Assembly (NCBI RefSeq): GCF_001278705.1
Contig: NZ_CP012600.1
Location: forward strand, 1,488,190-1,552,189
Length of the DNA: 64,000 nucleotides
Direction: 5' to 3'
DNA from: Bacillus gobiensis
GTDB lineage: Bacteria > Bacillota > Bacilli > Bacillales > Bacillaceae
Every line of letters begins with the position of its first letter. Within the stretch, counting starts at the first letter, position 1. The position numbers and the translations under genes are program-made. The notes beneath the pieces are model-generated. The model searched no databases and was not told where the DNA came from. It saw only the letters and a program-made list of their open reading frames with translations. This document shows positions 57,610 through 64,000 of the stretch, in pieces.

Positions 57610-58539
57610 ATGAAAAAGAGGATGGCCGGAATCATATTGGCTGTATTATTGATTGGTGTTCCACAAATCAGCATGGCTGATGCTGCTGTAGGCGATTTTA
57701 CAGTCACTCTCGGCGAGGATTTAACAAAGGAGCAGCAGCAGACGATTTTAAACGAAATGAATGCACCTGAAAATGCAACCATTATTAAAGTATCCAATGA
57801 AGAAGAGCATAAATACCTCGGAGATTATATTTCAAAAGGGCAAATTGGGACAAGAGCACTTTCATCATCTTCTATTACAATCGAAAAGAGCGGATCTGGA
57901 CTTGAAGTTAAAACGAAAAACATCAGCACGATAACGGATGAAATGTATTTAAACGCCCTTATGACAGCTGGCGTAAAGGATGCAACCGTTTATGTCACCG
58001 CGCCGTTTGAGGTGTCTGGAACAGCGGCTTTAACCGGATTAATAAAAGCCTATGAGCTTTCATCAGACAAAGCCATTCCAGAGGATGTAAAAAAGGTGGC
58101 CAATGAAGAGCTTGTAACGACATCAGAACTGGGTAAAAGCATTGGGGAGGAAAACGCTTCTGCTCTCATGGCAAAAATAAAAGAAGAGGTCGCGAAAAAC
58201 GGGGTCCCCGAAAACGAGCAAGAGCTGCGCGATATCGTGAATCGCTCTGCGAATGAATTAGGAGTTACAATTACCGAAGAGCAAATGAATTCTCTCATTT
58301 CCCTATTCAACAACATGAAAAATGTCAACATTGATTGGAATCAAGTAGGAGATCAGCTTAACCAAGCGAAAGACAAAATTTCAAAATTTCTTGATTCAGA
58401 GGAAGGCCAAGGCATCCTTCAAAGTATAAAAGACTTTTTTGTTGCATTATGGAACGCTATCGTCTCCATTTTTACCGGTGGCGGGAGCGAAAATAATGCA
58501 GACGGTGCTCCAGCTGTCAGATATCATAAGAATGCATAG
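57610..58539 (+). CDS. ypuA: Secreted DUF1002 protein YpuA
   Basis: A predicted exported protein of 309 residues with a signal peptide (MAGIILAVLLIGVPQISMADA). The DUF1002 region follows, including TLGEDLTKEQQQTILNEM and VYVTAPFEVSGTAALTGLIKAYE. The C-terminus ends with a hydrophobic stretch (IKDFFVALWNAIVSIFTGGG). Start follows CTAGGAGGTCAACGTA. An ECF-sigma promoter upstream implies envelope-stress induction. Biochemical role unknown. Confidence 0.88.
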   Translation: MKKRMAGIILAVLLIGVPQISMADAAVGDFTVTLGEDLTKEQQQTILNEMNAPENATIIKVSNEEEHKYLGDYISKGQIGTRALSSSSITIEKSGSGLEVKTKNISTITDEMYLNALMTAGVKDATVYVTAPFEVSGTAALTGLIKAYELSSDKAIPEDVKKVANEELVTTSELGKSIGEENASALMAKIKEEVAKNGVPENEQELRDIVNRSANELGVTITEEQMNSLISLFNNMKNVNIDWNQVGDQLNQAKDKISKFLDSEEGQGILQSIKDFFVALWNAIVSIFTGGGSENNADGAPAVRYHKNA

Positions 58540-58543
58540 AAAT

Positions 58544-58580
58544 AAGCTGCTGACTTTTGTCAGCAGCTTTTCTTATTCTA
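58544..58580 (+). terminator. Terminator of ypuA
   Basis: A perfect 11 bp stem AAGCTGCTGAC/GTCAGCAGCTT with a 4 nt loop, then a T-rich run. Confidence 0.88.
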
Positions 58581-58607
58581 CCCTTAAAAAAATAGATGAG
58601 ATCGCGT

Positions 58608-59930
58608 TTATTTTTGCTCGACGATCGATTTATAAGGCAGATCTAAGTGAATAAGATCTTCAAACGTTTCTCTTTTTATGACCAGCTGATCTTTTCCATC
58701 CTCGACAAATACAACAGCAGGTCTCGGAATTCTATTATAATTATTCGCCATACTGTAGCCATAAGCGCCTGTGCAAAATACTGCAAGAAGATCGCCTGCT
58801 TCTGTTTCCGGGAGATCAATGTCCCAAATCAGCATATCTCCGCTTTCGCATAGTTTGCCTGCTACAGAGGCTTTTTTATTATGTGAAGCGTTCATTTTAT
58901 TGGCAATCGCAGCCTCATATTTGGCTTGATAAAGGGCTGGCCTGATATTATCGGACATTCCTCCGTTTACAGCGACATATTCTCTTAATCCTGGGACCAC
59001 CTTTTTTGATCCGATTTGGTAAAGTGTCGTACCTGCATCTCCGACTAATGACCTTCCGGGCTCAATCCATATTTCCGGAACACGGAAGCTGTAGCGATCC
59101 GCATTGGTTTTCACCGCTTGGATCATGTGCTTCACATACTCCCCTGGGGGAAGCGGCTCATCTTCTTTCGTATAACGAATGCCAAATCCTCCTCCTAAAT
59201 TAAGTACTTTGGGCTCAAACCCGTAGGACTCTCTCCACTCTGCCAATTTTGCAAATATTTTATCTGCTGCAAGCACAAACCCTGTAGCATCAAATATTTG
59301 TGACCCGATATGACAATGAATGCCTAAAAGATTGAAAGCATCAGATGCCAGCACATTCTTCGCGGCTTGTTCAGCCTGTCCATTGTGCAGATCGAATCCA
59401 AACTTCGAATCCTCTTGTCCAGTCGTTATATAGTCATGCGTATGTGCTTCAACTCCAGGCGTCACCCGCAATAGGACAGAAACTGTTTTGCCGTGCTCCC
59501 GAGCCGCCTTTTCCAGCTGTGAGATTTCATGAAAATTGTCAACAACAATACAGCCTACGTCATGACTGAGCGCCATGCTTAATTCTTCATAGCTTTTGTT
59601 GTTCCCGTGGAAGTGTATGCGCTCCGACGGAAATCCTGCTGCTACAGCCGTATACAGCTCTCCGCCAGAAACAACGTCCAGGGAGAGGCCTTCTTCTTTT
59701 GCAATTTGTACCATTGCAATGGAGGAAAACGCCTTGCTGGCATAAGCTACTTGAGCTGAAATACGTGCTTCTTCGAATGCTTTTTTAAAGCTTCTTGCCC
59801 TGTCCCTGACAAGCGCAATGTCATAAATATAAAGCGGTGTGCCGTATTTTTTTGCTAATTCCGTTGTATCTATACCGCCGATTTCAAGATGTCCTAAATC
59901 GTTATGTCTGGAAGTGCCGTGTAAAAACAA
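58608..59930 (-). CDS. lysA: Diaminopimelate decarboxylase
   Basis: PLP-dependent last step of lysine biosynthesis. The 440 residues show the PLP lysine in AQVAYASKAFSS, GIHCHIGSQIFD, NLGGGFGIRY, EPGRSLVG, CESGDMLIWD and GAYGYSMANNYNRIPRP. Start is TTG at 59930 behind AGAGGGAA, matching the B. subtilis N-terminus (MFLHGTSR). It follows spoVAF after a hairpin, as in B. subtilis. Confidence 0.96.
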   Translation of the reverse strand: MFLHGTSRHNDLGHLEIGGIDTTELAKKYGTPLYIYDIALVRDRARSFKKAFEEARISAQVAYASKAFSSIAMVQIAKEEGLSLDVVSGGELYTAVAAGFPSERIHFHGNNKSYEELSMALSHDVGCIVVDNFHEISQLEKAAREHGKTVSVLLRVTPGVEAHTHDYITTGQEDSKFGFDLHNGQAEQAAKNVLASDAFNLLGIHCHIGSQIFDATGFVLAADKIFAKLAEWRESYGFEPKVLNLGGGFGIRYTKEDEPLPPGEYVKHMIQAVKTNADRYSFRVPEIWIEPGRSLVGDAGTTLYQIGSKKVVPGLREYVAVNGGMSDNIRPALYQAKYEAAIANKMNASHNKKASVAGKLCESGDMLIWDIDLPETEAGDLLAVFCTGAYGYSMANNYNRIPRPAVVFVEDGKDQLVIKRETFEDLIHLDLPYKSIVEQK

Positions 59931-59961
59931 TGTACATTCCCTCTTTCCCTTTCATGGCAAA

Positions 59962-59984
59962 GGACGGCTTTCTTAGAGCCGTCC
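59962..59984 (-). terminator. Terminator after the spoVA operon
   Basis: GGACGGCT (59962-59969) pairs with AGCCGTCC (59977-59984). The U-run on the minus strand is short (UUU), so lysA could receive some read-through. Confidence 0.65.
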
Positions 59985-60036
59985 AACTCATTCAGCCTAT
60001 TAGTTAAAAATACAATATCACAATCTTTCGGCTTCT

Positions 60037-61530
60037 TCAATTCGATTCTGAATCCGTAGGCTGCCGTGTTCGGTTTTGAGGATGTACAATACTGGGGCGG
60101 ATCTTTGCACCAGGTACTGAAGTTCTGATAAAAATCTGCCATAATGCCTTCCCATTAAACGGGATTAACGGCCATAAATAAGGAGTTTGCAGAGACTTAA
60201 AGCTGGCCAAAATGATGATCGCAGCTGTAATGCCGATAATTAAGCCATTGATCCGGAAGATAGCTACCATAGCCAGAATGACTAGTCTGGCGATTTTGTT
60301 TGCCAAGCTTAGTTCATAGCTTGGAGTGGTATATGTACCGATCGTAGCAAGAGAAGCATAAAGGATAACCTCCGGTAAAAAAAGACCTACATCGATGGCG
60401 ATTTGGCCGATCAACACGGCTGCGATCAAGCCCATGGCTGTAGATAACGAGGTTGGAGTATGAATCGATGCCATTCGTAGAAATTCTATACCGAATTCAG
60501 CCAGAAAAATTTGAAAAATAACAGGAATATTGGTTTCTTCATTCGGACCGATAAACTTCAAATTCTCCGGCAAAAGACCCGGCTCCAATACAAAAAGGAG
60601 CCATAAAGGCAATAGCAGCGTCGAAGCGAGAATGCCAAGGAACCTGATCCACCTTAAAAATGTACCGACAGCTGGTGTTTGTCTATATTCTTCAGCATGC
60701 TGAACGTGATGGAAAATTGTTGTCGGCGTAATGATTACGCTTGGGGAAGTATCTACAATAACAATAACATGTCCTTCCAGCAAATGTGCTGCAGCCACAT
60801 CGGCACGTTCTGTATAACGAACCATCGGATAGGGATTGTATCCTTGATTAACAATAAATTCTTCAATCGTTTTATCACCCATTGATAATCCATCTATTTT
60901 AATATTCTTTATTTCTTTCATGATAATTTGGACTAAATCAGGATCCGATATATCCTCTATGTAACAAACACATACATCCGCCTTTGATCGCTCGCCTACT
61001 TTCAACATTTTATAGCGTAGACGTTCATCTCTGATTCTTCTTCTTATCAGGGAAGTGTTAACAACGATATTTTCGACAAAGCCGTCTCTTGCCCCTCGTA
61101 CGACCTTTTCGGTATCAGGCTCTTCCGGAGACCGGCCCGGATAACTTCTTACATCTATAATAAAGGCAAATTCAGTTCCTTCGACGATGACCGCCACAAG
61201 ACCGGACAGTACTTGGTCAACAGATTCATCAAGCGTTTTTACTTTTGATACCTGCTGATTTAGCAGGCGATTTTCTATTATACGCTCTGCTTCATCAGGG
61301 TCATGATCTTTGTCATTCAGGTTAATCAGTTCTCTCATAAGATGGATAATCGTTAGCGTATCGCATAATCCATTCACGTAGTAAAGCTGGATTTCATGAC
61401 CAAGAACAGTAAATTTATGGACTCCGAGATCAAAGCTTTCCCCCATTCCTACTCGCCTTTTAAAAAACGCCTCGTTTTCCGATGGATTAGAAAAAACCCG
61501 CACCTTTTTTTCATCCTTCTTGTTCTGCAT
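60037..61530 (-). CDS. spoVAF: Stage V sporulation protein AF
   Basis: Forespore inner-membrane protein of the GerA-subunit (GerAA/SpoVAF) family. The 497 residues have a large soluble N-terminal half ([44 protein letters not shown]) and about five helices (after 290) including [37 protein letters not shown]. Start at 61530 behind AAAGGAG; overlaps spoVAEA by 20 bases. Role in germination still debated. Confidence 0.94.
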   Translation of the reverse strand: MQNKKDEKKVRVFSNPSENEAFFKRRVGMGESFDLGVHKFTVLGHEIQLYYVNGLCDTLTIIHLMRELINLNDKDHDPDEAERIIENRLLNQQVSKVKTLDESVDQVLSGLVAVIVEGTEFAFIIDVRSYPGRSPEEPDTEKVVRGARDGFVENIVVNTSLIRRRIRDERLRYKMLKVGERSKADVCVCYIEDISDPDLVQIIMKEIKNIKIDGLSMGDKTIEEFIVNQGYNPYPMVRYTERADVAAAHLLEGHVIVIVDTSPSVIITPTTIFHHVQHAEEYRQTPAVGTFLRWIRFLGILASTLLLPLWLLFVLEPGLLPENLKFIGPNEETNIPVIFQIFLAEFGIEFLRMASIHTPTSLSTAMGLIAAVLIGQIAIDVGLFLPEVILYASLATIGTYTTPSYELSLANKIARLVILAMVAIFRINGLIIGITAAIIILASFKSLQTPYLWPLIPFNGKALWQIFIRTSVPGAKIRPSIVHPQNRTRQPTDSESN

Positions 61531-62092
61531 GAAATCCACTCCTTTCTAATATCAGTTCAATTGCCTTCATAGTGATTGGCGATCCTTTCTTCAAATCATC
61601 TCTCCTGCTCATTTTTCCAATATCTCCTATCCCAACGATTAGCGGCAGATCCAATTGATCCAATCCATATACTGTATCTCCGTTTAAGCGTTTAACTTCA
61701 ATCTCTTTCGTCCCATCTTTATCGACTCCAAATTCGGTTAGTTCACCGTCGCCGTCGATACAAACATCGACCTTCGTCCATTCAGCCTGGTGTGTCTTTG
61801 CTGCAACGGCTAGAACACCAAGCACTTCGATTAAGGGATGCTTAGACACATACGAAAGAGCTGTTTCACCAGGACCTTCACCGACAAGCCCGGAATCGTC
61901 AAACATGATAAACACAGGTTCTCTGGGAGCTCTTAATATGAACTTAACCAGCTCCTCTCCTCTAAGAGCACTAGGATTTCCTTTCGACGCTGAAACGCAA
62001 TATCCGCCTGTTTTTTCCGCAATGTATTCAATCGTTTTAGAAGCGTAATCATCTCCGTCAGTTACTAAAATTACTCTGCGTTTCTCAGACAT
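61511..62092 (-). CDS. spoVAEA: Stage V sporulation protein AE, soluble part
   Basis: A soluble 193-residue protein starting [26 protein letters not shown]. It contains [19 protein letters not shown], a stretch seen across SpoVAEA proteins. Made in the forespore with the dipicolinic-acid channel proteins. AAAGGAT lies eight bases before the ATG. Five bases separate it from spoVAEB. Confidence 0.93.
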   Translation of the reverse strand: MSEKRRVILVTDGDDYASKTIEYIAEKTGGYCVSASKGNPSALRGEELVKFILRAPREPVFIMFDDSGLVGEGPGETALSYVSKHPLIEVLGVLAVAAKTHQAEWTKVDVCIDGDGELTEFGVDKDGTKEIEVKRLNGDTVYGLDQLDLPLIVGIGDIGKMSRRDDLKKGSPITMKAIELILERSGFHAEQEG

Positions 62093-62097
62093 CCTCT

Positions 62098-62448
62098 TTA
62101 TCCTTTCGGTTTAAATATTAGAGAGACAAGGAAAGCAAACAAGATGGCAGAAGAAATTCCGGCAGAGGTCAATTCAAAAATCCCCATGCCAATCCCTATA
62201 AATCCGTGCTCATGAGCTTGATGCATTGCGCCATGCAACAATGAATGTCCAAAGCTAAGGATGGGAACCGTGGCTCCCGCTCCGGCGAATTCGATAAAAT
62301 TATCATAAATATCAAAGCCATCCAATATTGAGCCTGTTACGACAAAAATAGACATCACATGGGCGGGTGTCAGCTTCACAACGTCCAGCAAAAGCTGGCC
62401 GATAATGCAGATGGCTCCGCCAACTACAAAGGCGATTACATACTCCAT
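62098..62448 (-). CDS. spoVAEB: Stage V sporulation protein AE, membrane part
   Basis: A 116-residue membrane protein with about four helices ([74 protein letters not shown]). It resembles SpoVAC and with it belongs to the Ca-dipicolinate channel. The start at 62448 has AAGGAAGTG; it overlaps the spoVAD stop region by two bases short of a gap. The longer frame upstream is spurious. Confidence 0.93.
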   Translation of the reverse strand: MEYVIAFVVGGAICIIGQLLLDVVKLTPAHVMSIFVVTGSILDGFDIYDNFIEFAGAGATVPILSFGHSLLHGAMHQAHEHGFIGIGMGIFELTSAGISSAILFAFLVSLIFKPKG

Positions 62449-62449
62449 C

Positions 62450-63466
62450 CTATACACTTCCTTCCGCGCGTTCAAAAACGACTCCATGAGCAATCGTCGG
62501 TATCGTTTCTTTTTGCTGAATCATCGTTGGGCTAAGCAGCGCTCCTGTTGCAACCACCAGGATTCTGTTTAAGTTTCCGGCTTCAAGTTCTTTAAAGAGG
62601 TGCCCATACGTAACAACGGCTGAGCATGCACATCCGCTTCCGCCTGCTTGAACATTTTGATCTGGTGAATAAATCATTAGCCCGCAATCATCATGCTTGG
62701 TGCCTACCGTTATCCCGTCTTCTTTTAACAGATCCTTTAATATCGGGCTTCCGACTCCCGATAAATCCCCTGTCACAATTAAATCGTAATCATCAACCGT
62801 GCGATTCAAATCCTTTAAATGCTGTGCAATAGTATCCGCAGCTGCCGGTGCCATGGCAGAACCCATATCAAATGGATCAGAAATTCCTAAATCAGCTACC
62901 TTTCCTATCGTTGCGCTTGTGATTTTTATCTTTCCCGGATTTTGGCTGATCACAACGGCACCGGCACCAGTAGCTGTTGACGTGGCCGTACCGGGTTTTT
63001 GTCCTCCATATTCCGTCGGGTAACGAAACTGGCGTTCAGCAGTTGCATTATGGCTGCTTGTTGCAGCTATCACATGTTTCGCAAATCCCCCATCAATAAG
63101 TGCAGACCCTACAGCTACCGTTTCCATCGATGTGGAGCATGCGCCAAACATACAGATAAAAGGGATTTTAAGCTTTCTTCCCACATAGTTCGCAGTAACG
63201 TTTTGGTTCAACAAGTCTCCGGCTAGAAATAAATCGATATCATCATTTGTCAGGCTGCCTTTATTGAGAGCATTATTGATCGCATCCTCCATCAGCTGTC
63301 TCTCGGCGAGCTCCCAATTGTCTTGATTGCAATGAAGGTCATCATATGTTTTATCAAATTTATGCCCTAGCGGACCGGCTTTTTCTTTTGGCCCGACGGC
63401 AGTACCTGAGGAGTTAATAAATAATGGATTCTGGAATTTCCAGGTTTGTTTGCCGATTAGTTTCAT
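62450..63466 (-). CDS. spoVAD: Stage V sporulation protein AD
   Basis: Thiolase-fold protein that binds dipicolinic acid during spore loading. The 338 residues include [21 protein letters not shown] (thiolase-like nucleophile region), [37 protein letters not shown] and [24 protein letters not shown] precedes the ATG. It lies 12 bases after spoVAC. Confidence 0.96.
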   Translation of the reverse strand: MKLIGKQTWKFQNPLFINSSGTAVGPKEKAGPLGHKFDKTYDDLHCNQDNWELAERQLMEDAINNALNKGSLTNDDIDLFLAGDLLNQNVTANYVGRKLKIPFICMFGACSTSMETVAVGSALIDGGFAKHVIAATSSHNATAERQFRYPTEYGGQKPGTATSTATGAGAVVISQNPGKIKITSATIGKVADLGISDPFDMGSAMAPAAADTIAQHLKDLNRTVDDYDLIVTGDLSGVGSPILKDLLKEDGITVGTKHDDCGLMIYSPDQNVQAGGSGCACSAVVTYGHLFKELEAGNLNRILVVATGALLSPTMIQQKETIPTIAHGVVFERAEGSV

Positions 63467-63478
63467 CCCTTTACCCCC

Positions 63479-63928
63479 TTACATTATTTTTTCAAAAGCA
63501 AATCGAATGATTCCGACAATATAGGCGGCTACGACTCCAAATACGATCACGCTGCCTGCCAATTTAAACATGTTAGGAGAGACACCGAGAACAAAGCCTT
63601 CACTTTTATGTTCAAGCGCCGCACTTGTCATACTATTTGCAAAGCCTGTCACAGGGACTGCTGAGCCGGCTCCTGCAAATTGACCAATTCTGTCGTATAT
63701 ACCAAAACCGGTAAGCAATGCAGAGATCAGAATGAGTGTCGCAACAGTTGGATTACCTGCCGTTTTTTCATCGAAATCAAAAAAATACATATAAAGGTTT
63801 TGAATGACCTGCCCGACCAAGCAAATGAACCCACCGACTAGAAACGCTTTTACGCAGTTCGTAACATATGGAGGCTTCGGCTGATAAGCTTTCACTTTTG
63901 ATTTATAATTTTCTTTTATACTCGACAT
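63479..63928 (-). CDS. spoVAC: Stage V sporulation protein AC
   Basis: Membrane channel protein for Ca-dipicolinate. The 149 residues have a charged N-terminus (KENYKSKVKAYQPKPP) and about four helices (VKAFLVGGFICLVGQVIQNLY, TVATLILISALLTGFGIYDRIGQFAGAGSAVPVTGF, MFKLAGSVIVFGVVAAYIVGI). GGAGGGTG is eight bases before the ATG. Follows spoVAB. Confidence 0.96.
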   Translation of the reverse strand: MSSIKENYKSKVKAYQPKPPYVTNCVKAFLVGGFICLVGQVIQNLYMYFFDFDEKTAGNPTVATLILISALLTGFGIYDRIGQFAGAGSAVPVTGFANSMTSAALEHKSEGFVLGVSPNMFKLAGSVIVFGVVAAYIVGIIRFAFEKIM

Positions 63929-63943
63929 GTAACACCCTCCAAT

Positions 63944-64000
63944 TTAGTTAATATGGACATAGTACAACCAGTGAAATAGAGACCCTAACACTTTTCCAAA
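63944..64000 (-). CDS. spoVAB: Stage V sporulation protein AB, C-terminal end (partial)
   Basis: Only the last 18 codons are inside the window (FGKVLGSLFHWLYYVHIN, then TAA at 63946-63944). The GSLFHWLY part agrees with the SpoVAB C-terminus as I remember it, and the order spoVAB-spoVAC is conserved. The gene continues beyond the right edge. Confidence 0.82.
   Translation of the reverse strand, partial: FGKVLGSLFHWLYYVHIN

Noticed and set aside
58608..59930. A lysine riboswitch upstream of lysA
   Set aside because: The roughly 100 bases between spoVAF and lysA contain only a terminator hairpin and none of the L-box conserved blocks.

Overview
The window reads as chromosomal core sequence of a Gram-positive, endospore-forming Bacillus of the wider B. 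subtilis group. Almost every gene has a recognisable B. subtilis counterpart in the classical trp-to-spoVA order: aroFBH, cheR, ndk, hepT-menG-hepS, mtrB-folE, hbs, spoIVA, gpsA-der, cmk, sleB-ypeB, gudB, recS, serA, sigX-rsiX, resABCDE, spmAB-dacB, scpAB, ribDEAHT, ppiB, lysA, spoVA. It is probably not B. subtilis itself. Many proteins look clearly diverged from those I remember, gudB lacks the laboratory-strain duplication, and neighbours I expect from B. subtilis 168 (fni, aroC, sipS) are missing from their usual places. Species cannot be fixed from this sequence alone; a B. licheniformis-like or B. pumilus-like lineage is possible. Nearly all genes run on the minus strand. The exceptions are ypzI, fer, serA, a YjcZ-like microgene, ypuF and ypuA.

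Layout. 1-2.9 kb: the end of the aromatic operon (aroF-aroB-aroH) and the promoter and TRAP-binding leader of the trp operon, which continues off the left edge. 3-8.6 kb: cheR, ndk, heptaprenyl diphosphate and menaquinone genes, then mtrB (TRAP itself) with folE, then hbs. 9-14.4 kb: spoIVA, yphF/yphE, gpsA, der. 14.5-19.5 kb: an uncharacterised membrane operon yphA-yphB-ypzH, ypzI, the S1-domain protein ypfD, cmk and motI. 19.6-31.3 kb: the germination pair sleB-ypeB, prsW, the bacillithiol-disulfide reductase ypdA, gudB, mecB, and the ypbG-ypbB string with recS. 31.5-34.6 kb: ferredoxin, the riboflavin transporter ribU under an FMN riboswitch, and serA. 34.6-43.5 kb: an M23/LysM peptidase, sigX-rsiX, and the resABCDE cytochrome c maturation and redox-sensing operon. 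43.6-48.7 kb: rluB, spmAB, dacB, ypuI, scpAB. 48.8-54.3 kb: a YjcZ-like microgene, ypuF and the ribDEAHT operon under a second FMN riboswitch. 54.5-64 kb: a HelD-like helicase, ppiB, ypuA with an ECF-sigma promoter, lysA, and spoVAF-EA-EB-D-C with the last codons of spoVAB at the right edge.

How the parts connect. TRAP (mtrB) is encoded about 7 kb from its own RNA target, the trp leader. Menaquinone synthesis (hepS, menG, hepT, with aroF supplying chorismate) feeds the respiratory chain that ResE/ResD sense and whose cytochromes ResABC mature. Two FMN riboswitches control riboflavin synthesis and uptake. Sporulation genes recur throughout (spoIVA, sleB-ypeB, spmAB-dacB, spoVA), several with promoter-like boxes for mother-cell sigma factors.

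I saw no phage, insertion sequence, CRISPR array or clearly novel multi-gene system. The most promising under-described items are the YIEGIA-type membrane operon, a HelD paralogue and an M23/LysM protein at lineage-variable positions, a degenerate tRNA-Gly-like sequence beside resE, a small family of degenerate intergenic repeats, and structured leaders or dyads upstream of hbs, ndk and gudB.
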